Source: Streptomonospora wellingtoniae
GTDB taxonomy: Bacteria > Actinomycetota > Actinomycetes > Streptosporangiales > Streptosporangiaceae
Length of the DNA: 64,000 bases
Direction: 5' to 3'
Assembly: GCF_031845375.1 (NCBI RefSeq)
Contig: NZ_JAVREK010000017.1
Span: forward strand, 1 to 64,000
Made by a program: the position numbers and the translations under genes. Below, in pieces: positions 32,931 through 41,086 of the stretch (within the stretch, counting starts at the first letter, position 1; the number at the start of each line of letters is the position of its first letter). A model generated the notes under the pieces. It was not told where the DNA came from. It did not search any database and saw only the letters and a list, made by a program, of their open reading frames with translations.

Positions 32931-33166
32931 GTGGCGGAGATCCACCCGGCGGCGAGCCGCCCTCCCAGCGCGGCGGCGTCCAGCAGCGCCGCGCGCAGCG
33001 CACCGCCGCCGCGCCGGACCCACGACCCCGCGCCGCCCGGCGGTTCTCCGGCGCCGCAGAGCCGCTCGCCGGCCGGCGCGGCTCGCTCGGCCCGGGCACA
33101 GCGGTCCGCGTGCCCGGCGCGGGCCGCTGCCGGGCCCGATCGGCGGTGTCCTCTGCTCAGCTCCAT
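32912..33166 (-). CDS. 84-aa frame with strong ribosome site, possibly the 5' part of a frameshifted gene
   Basis: ATG 33166 has an excellent ribosome site (RC GAGGAAGGACGC directly ahead), so translation very likely starts here. The product is Arg/Ala-rich at first and ends in an amphipathic helix (ALRAALLDAAALGGRLAAGWISATW). Its stop overlaps the start of the next minus-strand frame by 19 bases. No family recognised. It is best read together with the 32502-32930 frame. Confidence 0.4.
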   Translation of the reverse strand: MELSRGHRRSGPAAARAGHADRCARAERAAPAGERLCGAGEPPGGAGSWVRRGGGALRAALLDAAALGGRLAAGWISATWAWGP

Positions 33167-33315
33167 GCGTCCTTCCTCGGCGACCCGGGGTTATGCGGAA
33201 ACTACCGACGGCGACCGTGCATGGCACTGCGTAACACGCGGCGGTCCCCCGAAAACCCCTGCGGCATCCGGCCGCAAAGGTGTGGCGGCCGCGGGCGACG
33301 CTCTAGGCTTGACCC

Positions 33316-34056
33316 GTGGCTGAGACCGCTGAGACCCCCTCGACCCGCCCGTCCCCGGCCGCCTCCATCGCGACGGCCGCCGACCGGGCGCCCGTGCCCA
33401 CCTACGACCTGGAGCGCGAGCTCCGCGCCGAAGGTGCCGCGTGCGTGGCCGGAGTCGACGAGGTCGGCCGCGGCGCGTGGGCCGGCCCGGTCGTAGTCTG
33501 CGCGGCGGTCGCCGACGGCACCGGCCCGCCCGACGGGCTCACCGACTCCAAGCGGCTCACACCCCAGCGGCGCAGCGGCATGGCCGAGGCGCTGCAGGGC
33601 TGGGTGCGCGACCACGCGATCGGCAGCGCCTGGCCCGGCGAGATCGACGAACTGGGCATGACCCGCGCACTGCGCCTGGCGGCCACCCGCGCACTGGAGG
33701 GCCTGGCGCTCACGCCCGACGCCGTCATCCTCGACGGCAAGCACGACTTCCTGGGCGCCCCCTGGAGCGTGCGCACCCGCATCCAGGCCGACCTCTCCTG
33801 TGTCGCGGTCGCCTCGGCCTCGGTCCTGGCCAAGGTGCACCGCGACTCCTACATGGGCCGCCTGCACCCCGAGTTCCCCGCCTACGGCTTCGACACCTGC
33901 GTCGGCTACCCCTCACCCGTCCACCGCGCGGCACTGGCCGAGCACGGCCCCACCCCCCACCACCGGATGACCTGGTCCTACCTGGACGCCCTGCCCAAGT
34001 GGCGGCACCTGCGCAAGCTGCGCCCCGACCCCGCCGGCCAGCTGCCCCTGCTGTAG
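33316..34056 (+). CDS. rnhB: Ribonuclease HII
   Basis: The 246-aa enzyme removes ribonucleotides embedded in DNA and RNA primers. Catalytic motif VAGVDEVGRGAWAGPVVV supplies D48 and E49. Further conserved pieces are LTDSKRLTPQRR, AVILDGKHDF (third acidic residue), SVLAKVHRDSYM and YPSPVH near the end. An extra 30-residue N-terminus rich in Ala/Pro/Thr precedes the domain. The start is GTG 33316. Upstream, about 33170-33315 is a short promoter region divergent from the minus-strand frames. Confidence 0.95.
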   Translation: MAETAETPSTRPSPAASIATAADRAPVPTYDLERELRAEGAACVAGVDEVGRGAWAGPVVVCAAVADGTGPPDGLTDSKRLTPQRRSGMAEALQGWVRDHAIGSAWPGEIDELGMTRALRLAATRALEGLALTPDAVILDGKHDFLGAPWSVRTRIQADLSCVAVASASVLAKVHRDSYMGRLHPEFPAYGFDTCVGYPSPVHRAALAEHGPTPHHRMTWSYLDALPKWRHLRKLRPDPAGQLPLL

Positions 34057-34165
34057 CCGGCCAGGGCCCGACACGCCGGATCCCCGCTGGGCACGGCCCC
34101 TGCGAGAGCCGCAGCAGTGCTGCAGTGCTTGAATATGGGACCCGCTACGCAAGGAAGGGATACGG

Positions 34166-36604
34166 ATGCCGCGCGACGAACGCTCCCGCACCACGGAGCC
34201 GCTCCAGCGTGCCTCCGCCCTGAACCGCTTGCGCGGGCTCTACTACGCCTTTCCGCTGCGCACCCGCCTCATCGCCGGACTGGCCGCCGTCACCGTGCCG
34301 GCGGTGGCGGCGCTGCTGCTCGGCCTGCCGGTGGCGACCACCGTCTTCGCGGCCGCCGCCGCGCTACTGGTCTTCGCGGCGCTGATGCGCTCCTCCGATG
34401 CCGTGGCCACCGCCCTGATCAGCATCGGCTGGCTGTTGCTGGCCTACATGCTGTTCCTCATCCCCATCCGCGTGGCCGACGCGTCGGTCCTGCTGCTCTT
34501 GCCCCTGCTGCCGCTGCTGGTGTCGCTGGCCGCGACCCGCATCACCGCCTTCCCGGTCTGGCACACGACCCTGCTGGCGCTGCTGGTGGCGCTCATCGCC
34601 GGCATGGGCACGGCCCTGGCCGGGATGCTCGCCGGGTCCGCGCCCGCCGCACTCGGGGTCCTGTGCGCGTTCGCGGGCGCGGGCGCCGCACTGCTGTGGC
34701 GGGTACTGGCGGCCTATCGGCTGCGCCGCACGATGAGCGACCTGGGCGCGCCTCCGCCCGACCGCAGCGGGGGGACGCGCGGCGCCGCGCCCGCGCAGCC
34801 GGCCGCCGGCCAGGCGCGCGAGCGCGCGACGGAAGGAGGGCGCGCCCGCGCGAGCCAGGACGGCGGCGACGACGCCGTGCCCGTGCCGGTGGACGAGGCC
34901 CTGGCCGAGCTGGAGAACATGATCGGCCTGGACCCGGTCAAGCAGCAGGTGCGCGCCATCGCCGCCTCCATAGAGGCGGCACGGCTGCGCGCCGACGCCG
35001 GGTACTCCGTGGACCGGCCGCTGCGCCACCTGGTTTTCTCCGGACCGCCCGGCACGGGCAAGACCAGCGTCGCCCGGACACTGGCCACCGTCTTCCACTC
35101 GTTCGGGCTTCTGCCCACGCCGCGGGTCGTCGAGGCCCAGCGCGCCGACCTGGTCGGGGAGTACCTGGGCGCCACCGCCATCAAGACCAACGAACTGGTC
35201 GACCGGGCGCTGGGCGGGGTGCTGTTCGTCGACGAGGCCTACGCGCTGGTCAACGACTCCGACGGGCAGCCCGACCGGTTCGGCAACGAGGCGGTGCAGA
35301 CTCTGCTCAAGCGCGCCGAGGACGACCGCGACCGGGTGGTGATCATCCTGGCCGGCTACGAGGCCGAGATGGACCGGTTCCTGGCCTCCAACCCCGGCCT
35401 GGCCTCGCGGTTCTCCACCCGTATCACCTTCCCCAGCTACAGCGCCGACGAGCTCCAGCGCATCGCGGAGTTCCTTTTCGAGCAGCGCGGCGACCTGCTC
35501 GACGGCGAGGCGCGCCCCGCCCTGCGCCGCCGCTTCGACCGGACCGTGCAGCGCGGCGCGATCGACGACCTGGGCAACGGCCGTTTCGTGCGCTCGCTGG
35601 TCGAGAAGGCCGCCGAGGCGCGGGACGTGCGGGTGGTCACCTCCTCGCAGCAGGCGGGACCGCCCGAGGCCGAGGAGCTGGTGACCGTGCACGCCTCCGA
35701 CATCGCCGCGTCCTTCGACGGACTGACCGCGCGGATGTCGGGATTCGGCGAGACACCCGACATCGACGAGGCGCTGGCCGAGCTGGACGCCATGATCGGG
35801 CTGGACCCGGTCAAGCGCCAGGTGCGCTCGCTGGTGGCCCAGCTGCAGATGGCCAAGCTGCGCGAGGAGCAGGGGCTGCGCAACCACCCGCCCATGCGGC
35901 ACTTCGTCTTCTCCGGGCCGCCCGGCACCGGCAAGACCTCGGTCGCGCGCATACTCGGCCGGGTCTTCGCGGCACTGGGCCTGCTCAGCAGCGCCGACGT
36001 GGTCGAGGCCCAGCGCTCCGACCTCGTCGGCGAGCACCTGGGCGCCACCGCCATCAAGACCGGCAAGCTGGTCGACCGGTCGCTGGGCGGGGTGCTGTTC
36101 GTGGACGAGGCCTACGCCCTGCACAACCCCGGCTACAGCGGCGGCGACGCCTTCGGCGCGGAGGCGGTGCAGACCCTGCTCAAGCGCGCCGAGGACGACC
36201 GCGAACGGCTTGTCGTAGTGCTCGCCGGCTACCCCGCGGAGATGGACCGTTTCCTGGCCAGCAACGCGGGCCTGTCCTCGCGCTTCAACGTCCGGGTCGG
36301 CTTCCCCAGCTACACCGCCGAGGAGCTGACCGAGATCGCCGAGTCCGTGGCCGAGAGCACCGGCGACGCCTTCGACGGCTCCGCGCGCGAGGACCTGCAG
36401 CGCATCTTCGGCTACGTGTGCGAGTCCGGCTGGATCGACGAGCTCGGCAACGGCCGCTTCGCCCGCTCCCTGTTCGAGAAGGCGTGCTCGCAGCGCGACG
36501 TGCGGGTCGCCGAGGAGCTGGGCGACAGCGCCACCGCCGCCGCGCTGACCGTGGTCACCAGCGCGGACGTGCGCCAGGCCTACGCCGAGGCCACCCAGCG
36601 CTGA
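34166..36604 (+). CDS. Membrane-anchored protein with two CbbX/SpoVK-type AAA+ domains
   Basis: The 812-aa protein has an N-terminal membrane region of about six hydrophobic helices (residues 28-185) and a charged linker (about 195-240). Two AAA+ domains of the CbbX/SpoVK/EccA clade follow. Domain 1 has Walker A GPPGTGKT (293-300) and Walker B D356-E357 (LFVDEAYALV). Domain 2 has Walker A at 584-591 and Walker B D647-E648 (LFVDEAYALH). Each domain is preceded by the family helix DEALAEL(E/D)xMIGLDPVK. Such ATPases remodel protein complexes; EccA-like relatives serve type VII secretion. Both P-loops look intact. ATG 34166 follows AAGGAAGGG. Confidence 0.85.
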   Translation: MPRDERSRTTEPLQRASALNRLRGLYYAFPLRTRLIAGLAAVTVPAVAALLLGLPVATTVFAAAAALLVFAALMRSSDAVATALISIGWLLLAYMLFLIPIRVADASVLLLLPLLPLLVSLAATRITAFPVWHTTLLALLVALIAGMGTALAGMLAGSAPAALGVLCAFAGAGAALLWRVLAAYRLRRTMSDLGAPPPDRSGGTRGAAPAQPAAGQARERATEGGRARASQDGGDDAVPVPVDEALAELENMIGLDPVKQQVRAIAASIEAARLRADAGYSVDRPLRHLVFSGPPGTGKTSVARTLATVFHSFGLLPTPRVVEAQRADLVGEYLGATAIKTNELVDRALGGVLFVDEAYALVNDSDGQPDRFGNEAVQTLLKRAEDDRDRVVIILAGYEAEMDRFLASNPGLASRFSTRITFPSYSADELQRIAEFLFEQRGDLLDGEARPALRRRFDRTVQRGAIDDLGNGRFVRSLVEKAAEARDVRVVTSSQQAGPPEAEELVTVHASDIAASFDGLTARMSGFGETPDIDEALAELDAMIGLDPVKRQVRSLVAQLQMAKLREEQGLRNHPPMRHFVFSGPPGTGKTSVARILGRVFAALGLLSSADVVEAQRSDLVGEHLGATAIKTGKLVDRSLGGVLFVDEAYALHNPGYSGGDAFGAEAVQTLLKRAEDDRERLVVVLAGYPAEMDRFLASNAGLSSRFNVRVGFPSYTAEELTEIAESVAESTGDAFDGSAREDLQRIFGYVCESGWIDELGNGRFARSLFEKACSQRDVRVAEELGDSATAAALTVVTSADVRQAYAEATQR

Positions 36605-36714
36605 AGGGCCCGCCCCGGGCGGCGCGCCGCGGCCCCGGCGGGGTTCCCGGCGAGGTCTGCGACTGCTCCGCCGCCCGAGCCGGAGGGCGGGCGCCTGCTG
36701 CTAGTGTCCGCCCC

Positions 36715-37434
36715 ATGAGTGGACCCAACGCCCCCGTCGGCCAGGCCGTGATCCTCGCGGGAGGACAGGCGACGCGGCTGCGCCCCTATACCGACACCCG
36801 CCCCAAGGCGATGGTCGAGGTGGCCGGCCGCCCCATCATCGACTACCAGCTGGAGTGGCTCGCCGGCCACGGAGTCGAGCACGTCGTGGTCTCCTGCGGC
36901 TACAAGGCCGAGGTGCTGCGGGAACACCTGGACGCTCACCCCTCCGGGCTGGACATCACGCTGCTGGTGGAGGACGAGCCGCTCGGCCGCGGCGGTGCTC
37001 TGCGGTACGCGGCGTCGGGGCTGCGCGAGTCCGCCGAGCCCTACTTCGCGCTCAACGGCGACGTGCTGACCTGGTTCGACCTGGACGAGTTCGCCGCCTT
37101 CCACCGCGAGAAGGGCGGCCTGGCGACACTGGCGCTGGCCCAGTACCAGACCAGCTGGGGTATCGTCGACGTCACCGACGACGGCACGGTCGAGGGCTTC
37201 ACCCAGAGCCCGCTGCTGCCCTTCTGGATCAACGCAGGGGTCTACCTCCTCGACCCCGCCGCCACGTCGTTGCTGCCGGTCAAGGGCGACCACGAGTCCT
37301 CGACGTTCCCCGACCTGGCCGCCGGCGGCCGCCTCTTCGGCTACCGGATCACCGGGTTCTGGCGGGGCGTCGACACGGTCAAGGACGTCAAGGAGGCCGG
37401 CGAGCAGATCCCGGTCCTGCGCGGCGCGCGCTAG
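36715..37434 (+). CDS. Sugar-phosphate nucleotidyltransferase (mannose-1-phosphate guanylyltransferase-like)
   Basis: The 239-aa GT-A fold enzyme joins a sugar 1-phosphate to a nucleotide. Signature AVILAGGQATRLRPYTDTRPKAMVEVAGRPIIDYQLE includes the catalytic loop and K31. The metal-binding Asp is in ALNGDVLTW, and PFWINAGVYLLDP with FWRGVDTVKDVKE closes the active site. The left-handed beta-helix extension of longer enzymes is absent, as in short MurNAc-1-P or GDP-mannose type transferases. ATG 36715 is the first good start. The precise sugar and nucleotide cannot be read from sequence. Confidence 0.85.
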   Translation: MSGPNAPVGQAVILAGGQATRLRPYTDTRPKAMVEVAGRPIIDYQLEWLAGHGVEHVVVSCGYKAEVLREHLDAHPSGLDITLLVEDEPLGRGGALRYAASGLRESAEPYFALNGDVLTWFDLDEFAAFHREKGGLATLALAQYQTSWGIVDVTDDGTVEGFTQSPLLPFWINAGVYLLDPAATSLLPVKGDHESSTFPDLAAGGRLFGYRITGFWRGVDTVKDVKEAGEQIPVLRGAR

Positions 37435-37574
37435 AGCGTGCCCGCTCGTGCGGGTCCCCGCCGGACGGGCGCCCTCACGTCTGCGCTGGCCGGGCGGGCG
37501 CGTCGACGACCTGTTCAGCCCGCGGACGCACAGGCGCCGCGGACGCGCCGGATACCGCCCGGTATGGTCGGTCC

Positions 37575-38357
37575 GTGACCTACCTAGCGCCTGCCCCGCT
37601 GTCCACCGCGCCCAATTTCCGCGACCTCGGCGGGCACGCCACGCTCGGCGGCGGCCGCATCCGCCCCGGCGTGGTCTTCCGCTCCGACGCTCTGGACCGG
37701 GTGGACTCCGCGGACATGTGCACGCTGGAGCAGGCCGGCGTCCGCCGAGTCATCGATCTGCGCACGTCCTTCGAGCGCGAGAGCAGGCCCGACCGGCTGC
37801 CCGAGGGCGCCGACCACGTCGTGCTGGACGTGCAGGGCGACCACTCGACCGGAGCCGACCTCGTGCGAGTGCTGACGGAGCCCGGGCGGGCCCGGACCGT
37901 CTTCGGCGACGGCGGTGCCACCCGGTTCATGCACGAGGTCAACCGGGTCCTCGTCAGCGCCGAGGACGCCCGCGCGGGCTACGCCGCGATGGTGCGGCAC
38001 ATCGCCGCCGGCCCCGGCGCGTCCGTCGTCCACTGCACCGCGGGCAAGGACCGCACCGGGTGGGCCGCCGCACTGCTGCTGGAGATGCTGGGCGTGCCGC
38101 GCGAGACCGTCTTCGCCGACTACCTGGCCAGCAACGACCGCCTGGTCAGAATCCGGGAGCTGACGCGCGAGGCCTGCGAGCGCTCGGGCGTCGACCCCGC
38201 GATCGTGGCCCCGATGACCGAGTGCCGCCGCGCCTACCTGGAGGACTCCTACGCCGAGGTGGAGCGGGTGTTCGGCACCTTCGACGACTACGTCCGCGAC
38301 GGGCTCGGGCTGGACCGGGCCACCGTCGATGGGCTGCGCGACCGCATGCTCGAATAG
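37575..38357 (+). CDS. Tyrosine/serine protein phosphatase, PtpB-like
   Basis: The 260-aa phosphatase has the active-site P-loop HCTAGKDRTG with nucleophile C154 and R160. The DRTG ending identifies the broad-specificity PtpB/lipid-phosphatase-like branch. The N-terminus has the family opening APNFRDLGGHATLGGGRIRPGVVFRSDAL. GTG 37575 is the likely start (VTYLAPAPL). It lies 140 bases downstream of the nucleotidyltransferase on the same strand. The substrate may be phosphoproteins or phosphoinositides; no signal peptide is visible. Confidence 0.9.
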   Translation: MTYLAPAPLSTAPNFRDLGGHATLGGGRIRPGVVFRSDALDRVDSADMCTLEQAGVRRVIDLRTSFERESRPDRLPEGADHVVLDVQGDHSTGADLVRVLTEPGRARTVFGDGGATRFMHEVNRVLVSAEDARAGYAAMVRHIAAGPGASVVHCTAGKDRTGWAAALLLEMLGVPRETVFADYLASNDRLVRIRELTREACERSGVDPAIVAPMTECRRAYLEDSYAEVERVFGTFDDYVRDGLGLDRATVDGLRDRMLE

Positions 38358-38424
38358 TGCCGCCGGCCGTGCCCGTACTCGCCGCCGCCCGCCGCCGGTC
38401 CCGGGCGCTTCGCGGCCGCGGGCC

Positions 38425-40032
38425 TCAGAGCTCCTCCAGGCGCGCGGCGATGTCCTCGCCGGGCTCGGCGTCCTCGGCGACCTCCATCAGCATGCGCAGC
38501 ACGACCGGGCGCTCGTGCCCGCGGTCGAGCAGCCGCTCGGCGGCGGTCCACAGCTCGGAGGGATCGCCGTTCCACAGCCGCTCGGCCAGCCGCTCGTGGG
38601 CGTCGAGCGCCTCCTCGGTGGCGGCCGGATCGGCGGAGGGGCCCGCAGGGGCGCCGGTGGAGTGCTTGCCCTTGTGCTTGACGGGGGAGTCGTACTCGCC
38701 GAAGTGGTCCAGCCGCAGCAGCGCGCGCCTGCCCTCGCGGGTGGCGGGGTCGAACTCGTCCTCGGACTCGGCGAGCAGGTCGCTGGTCAGCAAGGGGAAC
38801 GCGAACATCCGGCGCGGCAGCGCCGACAGGTCGCCGTCGGGGACCAGGCGCCGCACGACCTCGGGCGGCAGGCCGAAGGAGGCCGCGTCCAGGTAGGAAG
38901 TGGTGAAGGCCGAGGTCGCCTCCCACAGCGCGTCCAGGGTCGCGTTGACTGCGACTTCGGGGAGCCCGTGCCGCGGTCCCGCCCAGCGGATCCACGCGGC
39001 CAGCACGTGCGGCATGGCCTCGTGCTCCTCGGGCAGCAGGATGACGCGCCGGGGCAGCCATCTGAGCAGGAACGCCTCGATCTTGCGGGGGCTGACCCGC
39101 AGCGCCCGGTCGGAGTCGGCGTCGCAGCCGTAGGCGATGATGTGGTCGACGCAGCGGCTCGCGGCGCCGGAGTCGGAGAGCTCAGCCGCGGCGTCGGAGG
39201 CCAGGAACCGCGCGGCCAGCGTCGCCCGCCGGTCGCGGCTGCGGGCCGGGCGCTGGCCGGCCCTGGGGTCGCGCGGCAGCGCGCGCACGCGCGACCTGAT
39301 CAGCGCGTGGTGGGCGGCCGGCGAGCCGTCGGTGATCCCGGGGCCGCCGGCGTTGGCGGCGATGGCCCGGTCGGTCTGCTCGACGGCGCCTTCCAGCAGG
39401 TGGCGTGCGCGCTCCAGCCGGATCTGGGTGAACGTCGCCATCGGGTCGCCGCCCTCGGCCTGGGCGCGGCAGTGCTCCAGCAGCCGTTCGACCTTGGTGG
39501 TCACCCAGGCGTCGCGCAGCACGCCGCCGCTGTTGTGGTCGAGGACGGCGATCAGCGCGTGCTCGCCGGAGTCGGCGTCGTCGTCGCCGTACCGGAAGGT
39601 GGTGATGACGTCGTCGGTGTCGGCGAAGCGGGTGCCCGAGGTGTAGGCGGCGATGGGTCGGGCGCGTCCGACGGATTCGGCCCAGACCGGGCGGGCCACG
39701 CCGCACTCGGTGAGCGTCGCCGCCCCCTTTTCGGCCAGCTCCCTTTGGCGGACGGTAGTGCCCAGAACTGCGATCCCGGTGAGCAGGGCGAGGCCGGCCG
39801 CGGACCCGGAGGACTGCGCGTGGGCCACCAGCCCGTCGCCGAGCAGGCGCTCGACGTCGACTCCCGGTACGCGCCGGCCCCACCAGGACCCGAGCATCTC
39901 GCTGACGCCGATCTCGGCGTCGAGGGGGTCGCGCGTGGCGAGTAGCGCGCGTGCTGCGCGCAGCATCTCGGCGAAGACGGCGTCCGGCAAGGCACCGGGG
40001 TCCGGCTGGTCTGAGTGGGGCGGTACGGACAC
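38425..40032 (-). CDS. Conserved actinobacterial protein of unknown function (535 aa)
   Basis: This is a large soluble protein with no signal peptide or membrane segment. Recognisable stretches are SGTRFADTDDVITTFRYGDD and EHALIAVLDHNSGGVLRDAWV near the N-terminal third, AFLLRWLPRRVILLPEEHEAMPHVLAAWIRWAG in the middle, and a C-terminal helical repeat, AHERLAERLWNGDPSELWTAAERLLDRGHERPVVLRMLMEVAED. I do not recognise a named family with confidence. The C-terminal 60 residues read like a short helical domain found in other actinobacterial proteins. Codon use is normal for the window, so it looks like a genuine core gene. Confidence 0.75.
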   Translation of the reverse strand: MSVPPHSDQPDPGALPDAVFAEMLRAARALLATRDPLDAEIGVSEMLGSWWGRRVPGVDVERLLGDGLVAHAQSSGSAAGLALLTGIAVLGTTVRQRELAEKGAATLTECGVARPVWAESVGRARPIAAYTSGTRFADTDDVITTFRYGDDDADSGEHALIAVLDHNSGGVLRDAWVTTKVERLLEHCRAQAEGGDPMATFTQIRLERARHLLEGAVEQTDRAIAANAGGPGITDGSPAAHHALIRSRVRALPRDPRAGQRPARSRDRRATLAARFLASDAAAELSDSGAASRCVDHIIAYGCDADSDRALRVSPRKIEAFLLRWLPRRVILLPEEHEAMPHVLAAWIRWAGPRHGLPEVAVNATLDALWEATSAFTTSYLDAASFGLPPEVVRRLVPDGDLSALPRRMFAFPLLTSDLLAESEDEFDPATREGRRALLRLDHFGEYDSPVKHKGKHSTGAPAGPSADPAATEEALDAHERLAERLWNGDPSELWTAAERLLDRGHERPVVLRMLMEVAEDAEPGEDIAARLEEL

Positions 40033-40197
40033 CCGACAGAGCCTAGGGCACCCGCGGCATCGGACGCGGTGCGTGGCGCTATCGAACGCCCGGTAGCGCG
40101 GGGGCCGGCGCGGTGCCGGGCGCGTACCCGCCCGCCCCGCACCGGGGGCGCGGGGCGGGCGCGCGGCGCGGTCGGCGCCGGAGCGGGGGGCGGCCGG

Positions 40198-40461
40198 TCA
40201 GGCCAGCCGGTCGTGGCCGTGGGTCCGCGGCGGGGCGATGAGCCCGGAGGGCGGTGCCGACTTGACCATGGCCTGCAGGTGCTCGCGGGCCACCCGCTCC
40301 ACGAGGCCGGGGGTGACGGTGAAGCCGAGGTGCTCGGCGCACTTCCACGTGTCGTGGACACAGCGCTCGACGCATCGGTGGGACAGTCCGAGCCCGACGA
40401 ACTCGTCCTGGAGTCGTCCGGCGATACGTTGCAGATCACCCACTGGATACGTTTGCAGCAT
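40198..40461 (-). CDS. Small helical protein, possible three-helix dimerisation domain
   Basis: The 87-aa protein begins MLQTYPVGDLQRIAGRLQDEF and contains GLSHRCVERCVHDTWKCAEHLGFTVTPGLVERVAREHL, a three-helix pattern with two or three Cys residues. It ends in a Pro-rich tail. Similar short domains precede arsenate-reductase-like or phosphatase domains in actinobacteria, but here it stands alone. The start is ATG 40461. Family assignment is tentative and the function unknown. Confidence 0.6.
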   Translation of the reverse strand: MLQTYPVGDLQRIAGRLQDEFVGLGLSHRCVERCVHDTWKCAEHLGFTVTPGLVERVAREHLQAMVKSAPPSGLIAPPRTHGHDRLA

Positions 40462-41086
40462 CCTCGCTCACGCCCCCTCGCATGCTTGGCCTGGTCGTCG
40501 ACTCGTCGACCACAATCCATTTCACTTCGTTATGGCGGGGTGTCAACCCCTGCAACGGACGGCCTTAACGAGGTTTTGCGCGCCGCTGAGACGCCGCGGG
40601 TGAGCCCTTGCCGACACGGCCGCCGCTGAGCAGCGGCCGTGCTCCGTCCGGTTGCGGTCCTGGTTTTCGGACAGGGGGCGTGTCCTGAGTAAGCAGACTT
40701 TCCAGCTTTATCCTGCGCAAACCACACTGCATTAGGAAAAGGCTGTCCGAAACGACGGAGAGCAGCCTAGGGTAGGCATCGAGGCGTATTATCTACCATC
40801 CGCTATGGCCGCTGACTTTCCGTTGTCCCCGTCTCGGCGAGTCGATGCGGTTGTGGCCTATGCTGATGCGGTGACGGACCCGGCTCGCCCCCTTGCGGGA
40901 TTTCGTGTCAGGGATCGCACGTCGCCGGTGCGTCATGGACGATAGGGAGTGATCGGCGCGGCCACCGGCGAGCCGTGGACGAAGCGGCCTCCGCCTCCAC
41001 AGGTGCCCGCCCGCTTTGGTTAAGCTTCTGGCGCTCGCCCAGGCGAGTCCCCTCGAACGGGGGAAAGGACCCCGGAGGTGTCATTG
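40462..41086. other. Long divergent intergenic region upstream of the PP2C phosphatase
   Basis: The 625 bases contain several AT-richer blocks (about 40500-40560, 40690-40800), unusual for this window, and a clear hairpin at 40615-40641. No open frame with codon-like character was found. The region probably holds promoters for both flanking genes and perhaps a small RNA. Confidence 0.5.
40615..40641. terminator. Orphan hairpin in divergent region
   Basis: CACGGCCGC (40615-40623) pairs with GCGGCCGTG (40633-40641); the 9-base loop contains a further CTG/CAG match. It lies between divergent genes, so it is not at the end of any annotated gene. It could end an unannotated RNA. Confidence 0.4.
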
